From an uncultured bacterium (GTDB lineage: Bacteria; Bacillota; Clostridia; Oscillospirales; Ruminococcaceae), in contig CAKXHL010000003.1 of the NCBI GenBank assembly GCA_934875375.1, forward strand, positions 86,734-150,733: DNA of 64,000 bases. Direction: 5' to 3'. The position numbers and the translations under genes are program-made. Positions 16,765 to 25,140 of the stretch are shown here, piece after piece. The notes below the pieces were generated by a model, which had not been told where the DNA came from, searched no databases, and worked only from the letters and a program-made list of their open reading frames with translations. The stretch's first letter is position 1; each line of letters opens with the position of its first letter.

Positions 16765-18162
16765 TTGAAAAAAAGTTCCCAGGCGGATTTTGGCACCGGG
16801 AGTATCGGTAAACTGCTGTTCACTATGGCAGTCCCGGCCATCACCGCCCAGATTATCAACCTTCTGTATAATATTGTGGACCGTATGTATATCGGTCATA
16901 TTCCCGTTATTGGCGCCACCGCTTTAACCGGTGTGGGCGTGACCTTTCCAATTATCACGCTGATCACCGCTTTCAGTTCTCTGATCGGCATGGGCGGCGC
17001 GGCACGAGCCGCCATTTTTATGGGCCGCCAGGATAATAATATGGCGGAGGAAATTCTCGGCAACTGCTGTGCGGCGTTGGTCTGCATTTCAGTAGTGCTC
17101 ACCACTGTCATCCTATTTTTTTGTGAGCCGCTGCTAATGGCTTTCGGCGCCAGCGCCGACACCATTGGCTATGCCACCGGTTATCTTCGTATTTACACAG
17201 CCGGTACCATTTTTGTGCAGATTGTTATGGGCCTTAATATGTTCATCACTTCTCAGGGATTTGCACAGGTGGGAATGAAAACTACCATCATCGGCGCTGT
17301 GTGCAATATCGTTTTAGATCCTGTTTTTATCTTTCTGTTTGATATGGGCGTACAGGGCGCCGCATTGGCGACCATCATTTCTCAAGCGGTCTCCGCCGTT
17401 TGGGTCTTGGTGTTTTTAACCGGTAAAAAAACGATTCTGCGCATCCGCCTTTCCCGGTTGCGCTTGAACCCCAAAATTATCGGTCCGGTGTTGGCGCTGG
17501 GAGTTTCCCCTTTTATCATGCAGTCCACGGAAAGCCTGCTGTCCATTTGCTTCAACACCCAGCTGCAGCGGTTTGGCGGCGATCTGGCAGTAGGCGCTAT
17601 GGCCATTTTGACCAGCGTAATGCAATTCGGTATGTTGCCGTTAATGGGGCTTACCCAAGGTGCACAGCCTATTATCAGCTATAACTTCGGCGCTCGCACT
17701 GCCGACCGGGTGAAAAAAGCTTTTCAGCTTCTGTTGGTCTGCTGCATGATTTTTACCTTTGTCCTTTGGGCCGGCTGTATGTTGGTTCCCAAAGCCTTTA
17801 TCCTGATTTTCAGCTCTGATTCGGCGCTAACGGAAATCTCAGTCTGGGCAATGCGCATCTATATGGGTACTTTTCTGTTTTTTGGCGCGCAAATCGCCTG
17901 TCAGCAAACCTTTATTGCACTGGGGCAAGCAGCCGTTTCCCTGTTTTTGGCATTGCTTCGTAAAGTAATTCTGCTGATTCCGCTTATTTTTATCCTGCCG
18001 CTGTTCTTCTCAGATCAGGTGTTCGCCGTCTTTTTGGCAGAGCCGATAGCCGATTTTCTGGCGGTTTTGGTCACGGTGCTGATGTTCACCTTCCGTTTCC
18101 GCAAAATTCTAGCCGGTCTACGGCTGAACTCTGCCGCAGCCAATCCGGCGGAGAAAGCATAG
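16765..18162 (+). CDS. MATE family efflux transporter
   Basis: This 465-residue, twelve-helix integral membrane protein has the MATE layout of two homologous halves. The N-terminal half opens with GSIGKLLFTMAVPAITAQI and YNIVDRMYIGHIP; the second half starts near residue 240 (PVLALGVSPFIMQSTES). MATE proteins export cationic drugs or metabolites using a Na+ or H+ gradient; with a V-type sodium ATPase in the same genome, sodium coupling is possible but unproven. The TTG start follows AAGGAAGGG and leads directly into the usual short polar N-terminus. A GC-rich palindromic terminator follows. Confidence 0.92.
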   Translation: MKKSSQADFGTGSIGKLLFTMAVPAITAQIINLLYNIVDRMYIGHIPVIGATALTGVGVTFPIITLITAFSSLIGMGGAARAAIFMGRQDNNMAEEILGNCCAALVCISVVLTTVILFFCEPLLMAFGASADTIGYATGYLRIYTAGTIFVQIVMGLNMFITSQGFAQVGMKTTIIGAVCNIVLDPVFIFLFDMGVQGAALATIISQAVSAVWVLVFLTGKKTILRIRLSRLRLNPKIIGPVLALGVSPFIMQSTESLLSICFNTQLQRFGGDLAVGAMAILTSVMQFGMLPLMGLTQGAQPIISYNFGARTADRVKKAFQLLLVCCMIFTFVLWAGCMLVPKAFILIFSSDSALTEISVWAMRIYMGTFLFFGAQIACQQTFIALGQAAVSLFLALLRKVILLIPLIFILPLFFSDQVFAVFLAEPIADFLAVLVTVLMFTFRFRKILAGLRLNSAAANPAEKA

Positions 18163-18173
18163 CCATTCTTTTC

Positions 18174-18195
18174 AAGCGGCGCCGCGGCGCCGCTT
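18174..18195 (+). terminator. GC-rich terminator after MATE gene
   Basis: A 22-base perfect palindrome with arms AAGCGGCGCC and GGCGCCGCTT is followed by TCTT. The stem is strong; the T-run is short. Confidence 0.7.
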
Positions 18196-18224
18196 TCTTA
18201 ATGCTTTCTTAATGCCCTTTCGCA

Positions 18225-18253
18225 TTGTTTTTCTATGCTGAGGCGTGTATAAT
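18225..18253 (+). promoter_or_regulatory. Promoter of trkA-trkA-trmN6-rsmI unit
   Basis: TTGTTT (18225-18230), a 17-base spacer and TATAAT (18248-18253) lie about 130 bases before the first start codon, leaving a long leader. Confidence 0.75.
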
Positions 18254-18259
18254 AATGTT

Positions 18260-18361
18260 GCCGGTCAAAAAGACAAGTCTGCCCTGTTTCGCCGTTACTT
18301 TTCAAAAAGCTAATCCGGGCAAAACTGGGATACCGCCATCAGCTGCGGCAGTCTTTTTTAT
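18260..18361 (+). promoter_or_regulatory. Attenuator-like structured leader of the trkA genes
   Basis: The leader can form a terminator hairpin: ACTG (18324-18327) with CAGT (18349-18352) and CCGC (18333-18336) with GCGG (18345-18348), then a T-run at 18353-18359. The left arm overlaps AAACTGGG, which can instead pair with CCCTGTTT (18292-18299). The two folds exclude each other, as in attenuators and riboswitches. I do not recognise a known riboswitch consensus. Confidence 0.45.
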
Positions 18362-18382
18362 TTTATCGGCTCGGAGGATACT

Positions 18383-19000
18383 ATGAATATTTTGATTGTT
18401 GGCTGTGGCAAAGTCGGATCTATGCTGGCATCTGAGCTGGATCGGATGGGGCACGATGTGGCGGTACTGGATCGGGAGGAAGCCCATTTCACATTGCTGG
18501 ATTCGGATTTTTCAGGCTATACCATCAGCGGTGTACCCATCGACCAGGATGTGCTCAAGCGCGCCGGCATTGAGGGTTGCGACGCCATTCTGGCCATGAC
18601 CGAGGATGACAACGTCAATATTATGGTCTGCCAAATGGCTAAGGATATTTTTCACACCAAGACGGTGCTGGCCCGTATTTTTGACCCAAAACGGGAAAAG
18701 ATTTTCTCCACCTTTAATATCCGTACCATCAGCCCTACCAACCTTACGGTAGACATGGTGCTGTCGGCCCTATCCGGAACCTACGAGGCGCGGCATACAG
18801 TAATCGGCAATGCCGTTCTTTCTTATTACACCGTCTATCCGCAGAAAGAATGGATTGGCCGGTATTTAAAGGATCTGCGCGTGACTGACACCCATTTGCT
18901 GGGGACTTTGCATCTCAACGGAGATTTTACCCTGATTCAAAACGATCAGGAAACACTCCGCCCCGGTGATCTGCTGGTTGCCGCCCGTATCATTGATTAA
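18383..19000 (+). CDS. trkA: TrkA/KtrA-type RCK protein, potassium transport regulator (first copy)
   Basis: This 205-residue cytoplasmic protein has an N-terminal Rossmann RCK_N domain (NILIVGCGKVGSMLASELDR, about residues 2-21) and a C-terminal RCK_C part (from about 135, LSYYTVYPQKEWIGRYLKDL). Such proteins gate Trk/Ktr potassium channels in response to NAD(H), ATP or c-di-AMP. It starts with ATG after CGGAGGATACT. A second, similar gene follows 23 bases later. The membrane pore subunit TrkH/KtrB is not in this window. Expression is probably controlled by the attenuator-like leader just upstream. Confidence 0.85.
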   Translation: MNILIVGCGKVGSMLASELDRMGHDVAVLDREEAHFTLLDSDFSGYTISGVPIDQDVLKRAGIEGCDAILAMTEDDNVNIMVCQMAKDIFHTKTVLARIFDPKREKIFSTFNIRTISPTNLTVDMVLSALSGTYEARHTVIGNAVLSYYTVYPQKEWIGRYLKDLRVTDTHLLGTLHLNGDFTLIQNDQETLRPGDLLVAARIID

Positions 19001-19023
19001 ACTTGAAAAATGGAGTTACTGCT

Positions 19024-19683
19024 ATGAAAGTGATTGTAGTCGGCGGCGGAAAAATCGGATTTTATCTGACCCAAACGCTGCTGGAGCACGGACATGAGCC
19101 GGTGCTCATCGAAAAGGATCCCGATGTCTGCCTGCGGGTTGCCAACAGCCTTGATCTGCCGGTAATCCAGGGGGACGGAACGGTATTGGACACATTGGAA
19201 AATGCCGGCATCCGAGACTGCGACGCTCTGATTGGTGTATCCGGTCAGGACGAAAGCAATCTGGTGGCCTGCCAGCTGGCCAAACGCTATTTCGGTGTGG
19301 AACGCACTGTGGCCCGGGTGAACAACCCCAAAAACCTGTCGGTCATGAAACAGCTGGGAGTGGATATCCCCATCAGCAGTACCGATAGTATCGCCCGTTT
19401 GCTGGAACATGAAGTGGATACTGCCGTTATCAAGGAACTCATGAGCTTAAACCGCGGAGAAGCCTCTTTAAGCGAGTTGGAGCTGCCCAAAAATTACAAA
19501 TTCCATGGCAGAACCTTAAGCCAGATGCAGCTGCCGGTGGAATCGATTATTGTCTCTATTTTCCGGGACGGCAGCCTGATCATCCCCCGCGGCAACACCC
19601 AGCTGCTCAGCGGAGACCGAATGGTAGTCATGTGTAAAAGCCAAGCCATGCACGAACTGTGTCGGCTGCTGGAATTGCAGTAA
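19024..19683 (+). CDS. trkA: TrkA/KtrA-type RCK protein, potassium transport regulator (second copy)
   Basis: This 219-residue protein has the same fold as its neighbour: a Rossmann core MKVIVVGGGKIGFYLTQTLL and VIQGDGTVLDTLENAGI, then a C-terminal RCK_C domain with GNTQLLSGDRMVVMCKSQ. I chose ATG 19024 because GGAG lies 8 bases upstream and the Rossmann strand starts immediately; a TTG at 19003 would add seven residues without a site. Two tandem RCK genes may form a hetero-oligomeric gating ring, or serve two pores encoded elsewhere. The pair is co-transcribed with the rRNA/tRNA methyltransferase genes that follow. Confidence 0.87.
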   Translation: MKVIVVGGGKIGFYLTQTLLEHGHEPVLIEKDPDVCLRVANSLDLPVIQGDGTVLDTLENAGIRDCDALIGVSGQDESNLVACQLAKRYFGVERTVARVNNPKNLSVMKQLGVDIPISSTDSIARLLEHEVDTAVIKELMSLNRGEASLSELELPKNYKFHGRTLSQMQLPVESIIVSIFRDGSLIIPRGNTQLLSGDRMVVMCKSQAMHELCRLLELQ

Positions 19684-19692
19684 GGAGGAGCT

Positions 19693-20418
19693 ATGGGAGA
19701 AGAGTTTTGCTGGGAAGAGCTGTCCCCTTCTCTGTTTATCTGTGTGAGCAGCGCTCACAAATTTGGAACCGATGCGTTTTTGCTCTCTGATTTTGCCGCT
19801 CCCAGGCGGAAAGATCTTTGCTGTGATTTGGGAACCGGCTGCGGTATCATTCCGCTGTTGTGGTTCCGAGACGATCCGCCCCGCCTGTGCTACGGGGCGG
19901 ATATCCAAAAGCAGGCAATTGAGCAACTGGAACAATCCATTCAAAAAAACGGGTTAAAAAACCGCTTCATCCCACTTCTGACCGATCTGAAAGAACTTTC
20001 TTCCCTTCCCTGCGGGCCGCTGGATCTGGTGACCTGCAACCCGCCTTATAAAGCGCAGGGCAGCGGCATTTTAAGCGAGACCGACGCGGAAAGAATTGCC
20101 CGGCACGAGGTATTATGTACCATTGAGGATGTTTGCCAAGCCGCATCCCGGCTTTTGCGTTTCGGCGGAAGGCTATGCCTTTGTCAAAGACCGGAACGGT
20201 TGTGCGATACACTATGCGCTATGCGTAGCGCCGGAATAGAGCCTAAACGAGTGCGCTTTGTCCAGCAGCGTCCGGCCTCTGCCCCTTGGCTTTTTTTAGT
20301 AGAGGGCAAAAAAGGCTCCAAACCCTACATGACGATAGAGCCTCCCCTTTTGGTAGAGGGGGAAGGCGGTTTCTCGCAGGAGATTTTGCGTATCTATCAT
20401 AAAAAAGAGAATCTGTAA
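19693..20418 (+). CDS. tRNA1(Val) adenine-N6 methyltransferase (TrmN6/YfiC/YabB-like)
   Basis: This 241-residue class I S-adenosylmethionine methyltransferase has motif I CDLGTGCGIIPLL (about 44-56) and the catalytic NPPY (116-119), the mark of N6-adenine methyltransferases. The short length and the N-terminal SSAHKFGTDAFLLSDFA match the TrmN6 / YabB group, which modifies tRNA1(Val) at A37. The start follows AAGGAGGAGCT by a few bases, 10 bases after the trkA gene. The next gene is rsmI; the order yabB then yabC(rsmI) is conserved in Firmicutes, which supports the assignment. Confidence 0.87.
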   Translation: MGEEFCWEELSPSLFICVSSAHKFGTDAFLLSDFAAPRRKDLCCDLGTGCGIIPLLWFRDDPPRLCYGADIQKQAIEQLEQSIQKNGLKNRFIPLLTDLKELSSLPCGPLDLVTCNPPYKAQGSGILSETDAERIARHEVLCTIEDVCQAASRLLRFGGRLCLCQRPERLCDTLCAMRSAGIEPKRVRFVQQRPASAPWLFLVEGKKGSKPYMTIEPPLLVEGEGGFSQEILRIYHKKENL

Positions 20419-20436
20419 AACAGGAGGGTACCTTTT

Positions 20437-21279
20437 ATGTCCGGAACTTTATACGTGGTAGGAACACCGATTGGAAATTTATCGGATTTTTCCCCACGAG
20501 CGGTCCAAACGCTGCGCGAGGTGGATTTTATTGCAGCCGAGGACACCCGGGTTACCCAAAAACTGCTCAGTCATTTCCAGATCAAAAAGCCCATGATCAG
20601 CTATTATCAGCATAATCTGCGGGAAAGGGGAGAAGAAATTCTGGCGCGGATCGAAGCGGGAGAAAACTGTGCCATCGCCACCGACGCCGGTATGCCCTGC
20701 ATCTCCGATCCCGGGGAGGATCTGGTAGGGCTGTGTGCGGCCAGAGATATTCCTACGGTCGTCATTCCCGGTCCATCAGCTGCCATCTCCGCCCTGGCGG
20801 TTTCAGGACTTCCCACCTCCCGCTTTTGCTTTGAAGGCTTTTTGAGTACCAACCGAAAAAACCGGATGGAACATCTGCATCAGATTTCCGGCGATCAGCA
20901 TACGCTGATTTTTTATGAAGCGCCCCATAAGCTGATTTACACCCTTCAGGATATGCTGGAGGTACTGGGAGATCGGCGCATTGCCCTGTGCCGGGAACTG
21001 ACCAAATTGCACGAGGAAATTATTCGCACCACCTTCTCCGGCGCATTGGAGCGGTACAGGGAAAAATCCCCCAGAGGAGAATATGTGCTGATTATTGAAG
21101 GAGCGCCAGAGCCGGAAAAAACCTCCCTGACCCTGGAGGAAGCGGCAGCGCAGGTTAAAGCATTGCGGGAATCCGGGATCTCAGTTTCTGACGCTGCAAA
21201 ACAGGTGGCAAAACAAACCGGATACAAAAAAGGAGAGCTGTACCGGCTTGCGTTGGAAGATGAAAATTCCACTCTTTAA
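20437..21279 (+). CDS. rsmI: 16S rRNA (cytidine1402-2'-O)-methyltransferase RsmI
   Basis: This 280-residue tetrapyrrole-methylase-fold enzyme carries the RsmI signatures GTPIGNLSDFSPRAVQTL (8-25), AAEDTRVTQKLLSHF, TDAGMPCISDPGEDLVGL and PGPSAAISALAVSGLPTSRF. It 2'-O-methylates C1402 in the decoding centre of 16S rRNA using S-adenosylmethionine. The C-terminal helical region ends with KQTGYKKGELYRLAL, as in Firmicute homologues. The start ATG follows CAGGAGGGTACCTTTT. It is the last gene of the trkA-trkA-trmN6-rsmI run; the following 128 bases contain weak stem-loops (about 21283-21363). Confidence 0.95.
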   Translation: MSGTLYVVGTPIGNLSDFSPRAVQTLREVDFIAAEDTRVTQKLLSHFQIKKPMISYYQHNLRERGEEILARIEAGENCAIATDAGMPCISDPGEDLVGLCAARDIPTVVIPGPSAAISALAVSGLPTSRFCFEGFLSTNRKNRMEHLHQISGDQHTLIFYEAPHKLIYTLQDMLEVLGDRRIALCRELTKLHEEIIRTTFSGALERYREKSPRGEYVLIIEGAPEPEKTSLTLEEAAAQVKALRESGISVSDAAKQVAKQTGYKKGELYRLALEDENSTL

Positions 21280-21407
21280 CACAGAACCGTGCAGCCTGGA
21301 ACAAAGGTATCATCAGCCGTCGGGTTCTTCACTGGAAGGGCCGGTTCCAACACCTTCTTTTCCGTTTCTTTTCTGCATATTCTTTTAGCAGAAAGGAGGC
21401 GGATTTT

Positions 21408-22397
21408 TTGCGTTTTTTACTCTTTTTTTCCGTTTTGGCGCTGATTTTTGTCAACGGCTGGACCGACGCCCCCAATGCCATCGCCGGCGTTGTAGCTACC
21501 GGCAGCATGCCTTACCGTGCTGCCGCCTGGATGGCTGCCGCCTGTAATTTGGCAGGAGCGTTGTTTTTCTGCCTGATGGGTGGTCAGGTAGCTAAAACCA
21601 TTCTGAATCTGACCGATTTTTCCCAATCGGGAGAGGCCGGTTTTTGCGCACTGGCAGGATGCTTTTTATCGGTAGTCTTGTTTGCCGCTGCCGCTTGGTA
21701 TTGGGGGATCCCCACCAGCGAAAGTCATGGACTGATGGCCGGAATGCTGGGCAGCGGCCTGGCACTAGGCACAGGCGGCGCCGTCCATTGGCAGGATTGG
21801 CAGCCAGTGCTGGCAGGGCTCTTTCTTTCGCTGGGGCTGGGTTTTTTGCTGGGATGGATTTTATACCGTCTTGCAGGACCTATACTTTACCAATTGGGAG
21901 AAAAGCGCCTGTCCATATGGCAAAAAACTGGCGCTGCTGCTTGCGCAGTGATGCACGGAGGACAGGACGGGCAAAAATTCGCTGCCATGCTGGGATTGGC
22001 CTGGCAAATGGCGGCGAATCTTCCATCACTTGGCAAGCAGCCAATCTCCATAGCTGCCGTATTGTGTGCCGCAGCCATGGGAATCGGAACTTTGTGCGGC
22101 GGACGGCGGATTATTCAGAAAACCGCAGTCGAGATGGTCAAAATTGATAAATCCCAAGGGGCAGCAGCAGATCTCGCCTCCGCTGCTGCTCTGCTTGTCC
22201 TTTCTCTGCTGGGACTTCCGGTAAGCACTACCCACACCAAGACTGCCTCATTAGCCGGATGTTCCGCCGCACGCTGCCGCAAATCCGTACAGCTTTCGGT
22301 TGCCGGACAGATGTTGTCCGCCTGGCTGCTGACCTTTCCACTATGCGGACTTCTCGCCTGGCTGTTGACCCATCTTCTTCTGGCTCTTTCGCAATGA
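21408..22397 (+). CDS. Inorganic phosphate transporter, PiT family
   Basis: This is a 329-residue, roughly ten-helix membrane protein. The PiT signature occurs twice: near the N-terminus (FVNGWTDAPNAIAGVVATG) and in the second half (SLLGLPVSTTHTKTASLAG). The family imports phosphate (often as metal-phosphate) by cation symport. The internal hydrophilic loop is short. It starts with TTG, preceded by AGAAAGGAGGCGG, so an ATG is not needed to explain the frame. It is followed by a very strong bidirectional terminator. It lies 128 bases after rsmI and may be a separate unit. Confidence 0.88.
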   Translation: MRFLLFFSVLALIFVNGWTDAPNAIAGVVATGSMPYRAAAWMAAACNLAGALFFCLMGGQVAKTILNLTDFSQSGEAGFCALAGCFLSVVLFAAAAWYWGIPTSESHGLMAGMLGSGLALGTGGAVHWQDWQPVLAGLFLSLGLGFLLGWILYRLAGPILYQLGEKRLSIWQKTGAAACAVMHGGQDGQKFAAMLGLAWQMAANLPSLGKQPISIAAVLCAAAMGIGTLCGGRRIIQKTAVEMVKIDKSQGAAADLASAAALLVLSLLGLPVSTTHTKTASLAGCSAARCRKSVQLSVAGQMLSAWLLTFPLCGLLAWLLTHLLLALSQ

Positions 22398-22508
22398 AAA
22401 AGCAAGGTTCTCTCACACCGGATGAACCACTGCCCCCAAAACAGCCTTACACTACGGCTTTTTCGCCTGTCCCGTTATTTTCCTGGGCTGCGCGTGTGAA
22501 ATTTAGAA

Positions 22509-22550
22509 AAAGCTATAAAAAGGCGGGAAAACCCGCCTTTTTATAGCTTT
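22509..22550. terminator. Bidirectional intrinsic terminator
   Basis: A perfect 19-base stem (22509-22527 with 22532-22550) around AAAA is flanked by A- and T-runs. It separates the convergent phosphate transporter and SleC-like genes and can work in both directions. Confidence 0.9.
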
Positions 22551-22558
22551 GATATCTT

Positions 22559-24913
22559 TTAAAGCGTTTCATCCCGCCGCGGCATGCCATTTTGCTCAAA
22601 CAAACCGGCCTCCATCATCGGATCGTCCCGCCAAGCCCGACGATCAGCTGAAAGCTCCGGGTGCGCACGCAGCAAATCCTGAAGCTGTTTTCTAAGCTGC
22701 CGGATTTGGACGTCTGCCCCCACTGCCGGAACAGCAGAATCCGCTTGCCCTTCATAAGGAACCGAAGTGCCGGATGACACAGAATCGTTCCATGCCATAA
22801 CGAACGGTTGAGCCTGCTGCGAAGCCGCCTGGACTCTCAGATCATTATAAACCTGGACAATCCGGTTCCAGGTTTGCTGACCGATAATACTGTCTGCGGT
22901 CAGGCCAAACTGCCGTTGGAAAGCTACCACCGCGCTGCGAGTGGCATTTCCAAAAATTCCGTCGGTTGCTACGCGAGGGATATTGGTATAGGTATTGGCA
23001 ATGTAATTGAGATACCGCTGCATCTTCAGCACATTGGCGCCGCTGGAGCCAACCCGTAACGGTGTGCCAGGATATTGATCCGAGGCAGTTCCAGTGGCAA
23101 TCTGCGTTGAAGCTTCGCACAGCCGGTTCCATGTGGCCTGCCCTACGATGCCGTCTGCGGTCAGGCCATAATTCCGCTGGAAGGCCACTACTGCATTCCG
23201 CGTTCCCGCACCGAAAATTCCGTCGGAGGCAACCTTCGGAATACCGGGATCGTAGTCTGCAATATAGCTCAACCAAGCCTGCAGCGTGCTGACATCCCGA
23301 CCGAAATCGCCCTGCCGCAGCGGTGTACCGGGATAAGACGGGCAGCTGGTCGTGGAGCCGGGCAGCTGCACCACCAGTTCCAAATATATTTTATACAATT
23401 TGTCCCAAGTGGCTTTTCCCACAATGCCGTCCTGCGTAAGATTAAACTGACGCTGAAAGGTTCTAACCGCGTTGGCGGTTTCTGGTCCGTATATACCGTC
23501 GATGTCCACCGCGGGCACCGTTTGATAAAACATATTAACTGTACTCAAATAAAACTGTATAATAGAAACGCCCAGACCGGTGGACCCCTCTTTCAGTACA
23601 TTGCCGGGATAAGAGCCCGCGTTGGACGGGAGGTTTTCATTTTCCGCCCCCAATTCCGCCAATTTGGTCACGGCGACATAGATATATGAAATTTTATACC
23701 AGGTGGCTTTTCCTACGATGCCGTCCTGTGCGAGATTAAATATGCTTTGGAACGTTTTAACCGCATTTTCGGTAGCAGTGCCAAATACTCCATCCTCTGT
23801 AATACTGCCGATAAGGGGATAGTTACGCCGGATACGGTTGAGCTTCGCCTGAAGGATCTGCACATAGGTCCCTTGGGAACCCAGCCGCAAAGGTGTACCG
23901 GGATAGGATTGCGGAATATCCTGAATATTGTTGGTTTCCAGCAGTTCAATATTGTCGCCATAATAGTATTTTAAAATTCCCAGCGGCGTATAGCCTTGAT
24001 TGGCCAAATCTACCGTTCCCCATTGCTTTAGTCCGGAGCAGCTTACCTGCCGCCCATCGCAATATTCGGTGAAGAATGGCCCTCTGGAGCCAATGCGGCT
24101 GACGTAGACATTAAAAATATCGTCCACAATGCGGCTGATATTCTCAAAAATATTTCGTCCTTTGACATATTTCTGGTCATATTGGGTAGAATTCGTAATT
24201 TGGAAATTATATCCTTGGCTGGGGTACCATTCCGTATAGACCCGGTTGAGCGCCAGGGAAATCTGCGCGTAAATATTGGCGCGGATAGCATTTTCCGGCC
24301 AGGTAGGGTAAATTTCGCTGGAGCAAACATTTTTTATATAATCCGGAAACGAAACATAGACATTTTCAGCATTGGAGCGGGGTGTTCCCAAATGCACGAC
24401 AATTTGACTGGGAACAATCACGCTTTGCAGTACCTGTGGGCGCACTTCTCGCTCTATGGGATTCTCCGGCAGCCGTGGCTGATCTAATTGTTGCTGTGGT
24501 GAACAATCCGGCTCGCAGTCGGCCTGTGCCAAACTGTGAGCAGGCGTTTCGAAAATAAAGTCTGTATTATTGGTATAAGCTTCCCGGTCAAAGGGGATCA
24601 ATTCAACTTGCTGCAGCGTTGTCTGAGCCTCAAACACCTGCACCCGTCGGATCAACTGGTTGGCAAAATTAAATGCCCGGATGGTAATATCATAAGTAGT
24701 ATATGGAACTCCTTCATATGTTTCGTCCAAAGAAAGTGATTTGGGAAGCGTATCGACTTCGATCGGTTCCGTTTTTCCTTCCCGATCCACCTCCACCGTA
24801 CGAATGACGCTTTCCCCTCCGGCGCCCGGGCGGGAAATGATAACGGTGGCGTTCGTGATGGGACGGGCCTGCCGCGCTGTAAAAAGCTGTGCGACAATAT
24901 AGCCTTTGCTCAT
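22559..24913 (-). CDS. SleC-like spore cortex-lytic protein with four peptidoglycan-binding repeats
   Basis: This is a 784-residue protein. Residues about 1-105 resemble the SleC prepro/N-terminal domain (GYIVAQLFTARQARPITNA). Residues about 170-340 resemble the SpoIID/LytB-like hydrolase region of SleC (NVYVSFPDYIKNVCSSEIYP, NIFENISRIVDDIFNVYV, LKQWGTVDLANQGYTPLGIL). Four PG_binding_1 repeats follow (about 350-700), each with a YPGT/N-LR-G start and a DGI-G-AT-W end. A Gln/Asp-rich tail closes it. SleC hydrolyses cortex peptidoglycan during germination after proteolytic activation. The best-known SleC proteins are much shorter, with fewer binding repeats. The start follows AAAGGAGGGC. The S53 protease gene next to it is the obvious candidate activator. 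Confidence 0.85.
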   Translation of the reverse strand: MSKGYIVAQLFTARQARPITNATVIISRPGAGGESVIRTVEVDREGKTEPIEVDTLPKSLSLDETYEGVPYTTYDITIRAFNFANQLIRRVQVFEAQTTLQQVELIPFDREAYTNNTDFIFETPAHSLAQADCEPDCSPQQQLDQPRLPENPIEREVRPQVLQSVIVPSQIVVHLGTPRSNAENVYVSFPDYIKNVCSSEIYPTWPENAIRANIYAQISLALNRVYTEWYPSQGYNFQITNSTQYDQKYVKGRNIFENISRIVDDIFNVYVSRIGSRGPFFTEYCDGRQVSCSGLKQWGTVDLANQGYTPLGILKYYYGDNIELLETNNIQDIPQSYPGTPLRLGSQGTYVQILQAKLNRIRRNYPLIGSITEDGVFGTATENAVKTFQSIFNLAQDGIVGKATWYKISYIYVAVTKLAELGAENENLPSNAGSYPGNVLKEGSTGLGVSIIQFYLSTVNMFYQTVPAVDIDGIYGPETANAVRTFQRQFNLTQDGIVGKATWDKLYKIYLELVVQLPGSTTSCPSYPGTPLRQGDFGRDVSTLQAWLSYIADYDPGIPKVASDGIFGAGTRNAVVAFQRNYGLTADGIVGQATWNRLCEASTQIATGTASDQYPGTPLRVGSSGANVLKMQRYLNYIANTYTNIPRVATDGIFGNATRSAVVAFQRQFGLTADSIIGQQTWNRIVQVYNDLRVQAASQQAQPFVMAWNDSVSSGTSVPYEGQADSAVPAVGADVQIRQLRKQLQDLLRAHPELSADRRAWRDDPMMEAGLFEQNGMPRRDETL

Positions 24914-24981
24914 AAAAGCCCTCCTTTATATAAATCAAACCGTTTCAACGGTTCTTACCTTATTTTGCTATGCAAAAGTGT

Positions 24982-25013
24982 AGAAAAATCCGGTGCCGCT
25001 CTGGAGGCGGCAC
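24982..25013 (-). terminator. Terminator of S53 protease gene
   Basis: GTGCCGC and GCGGCAC arms (24993-24999 and 25007-25013) are followed on the minus strand by a T-rich stretch (24981-24990). It may partly insulate the SleC-like gene downstream. Confidence 0.6.
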
Positions 25014-25140
25014 ACACATAAAATTTCAGTGCACGGGGCCGGAAGGCCTATATGCGTGAAACTTCATGCATCATCCGCCTTGCACGTCATCGTGGCATGC
25101 TTCGGATACATGATGTTTTGTGCCAAAGCGCTCAAAAATA

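Noticed and set aside
18260..18361. Known c-di-AMP (ydaO) or c-di-GMP riboswitch in the trkA leader
   Set aside because: A few short stretches look similar, but the conserved core sequences of these classes are absent; kept only as an unassigned attenuator-like leader.
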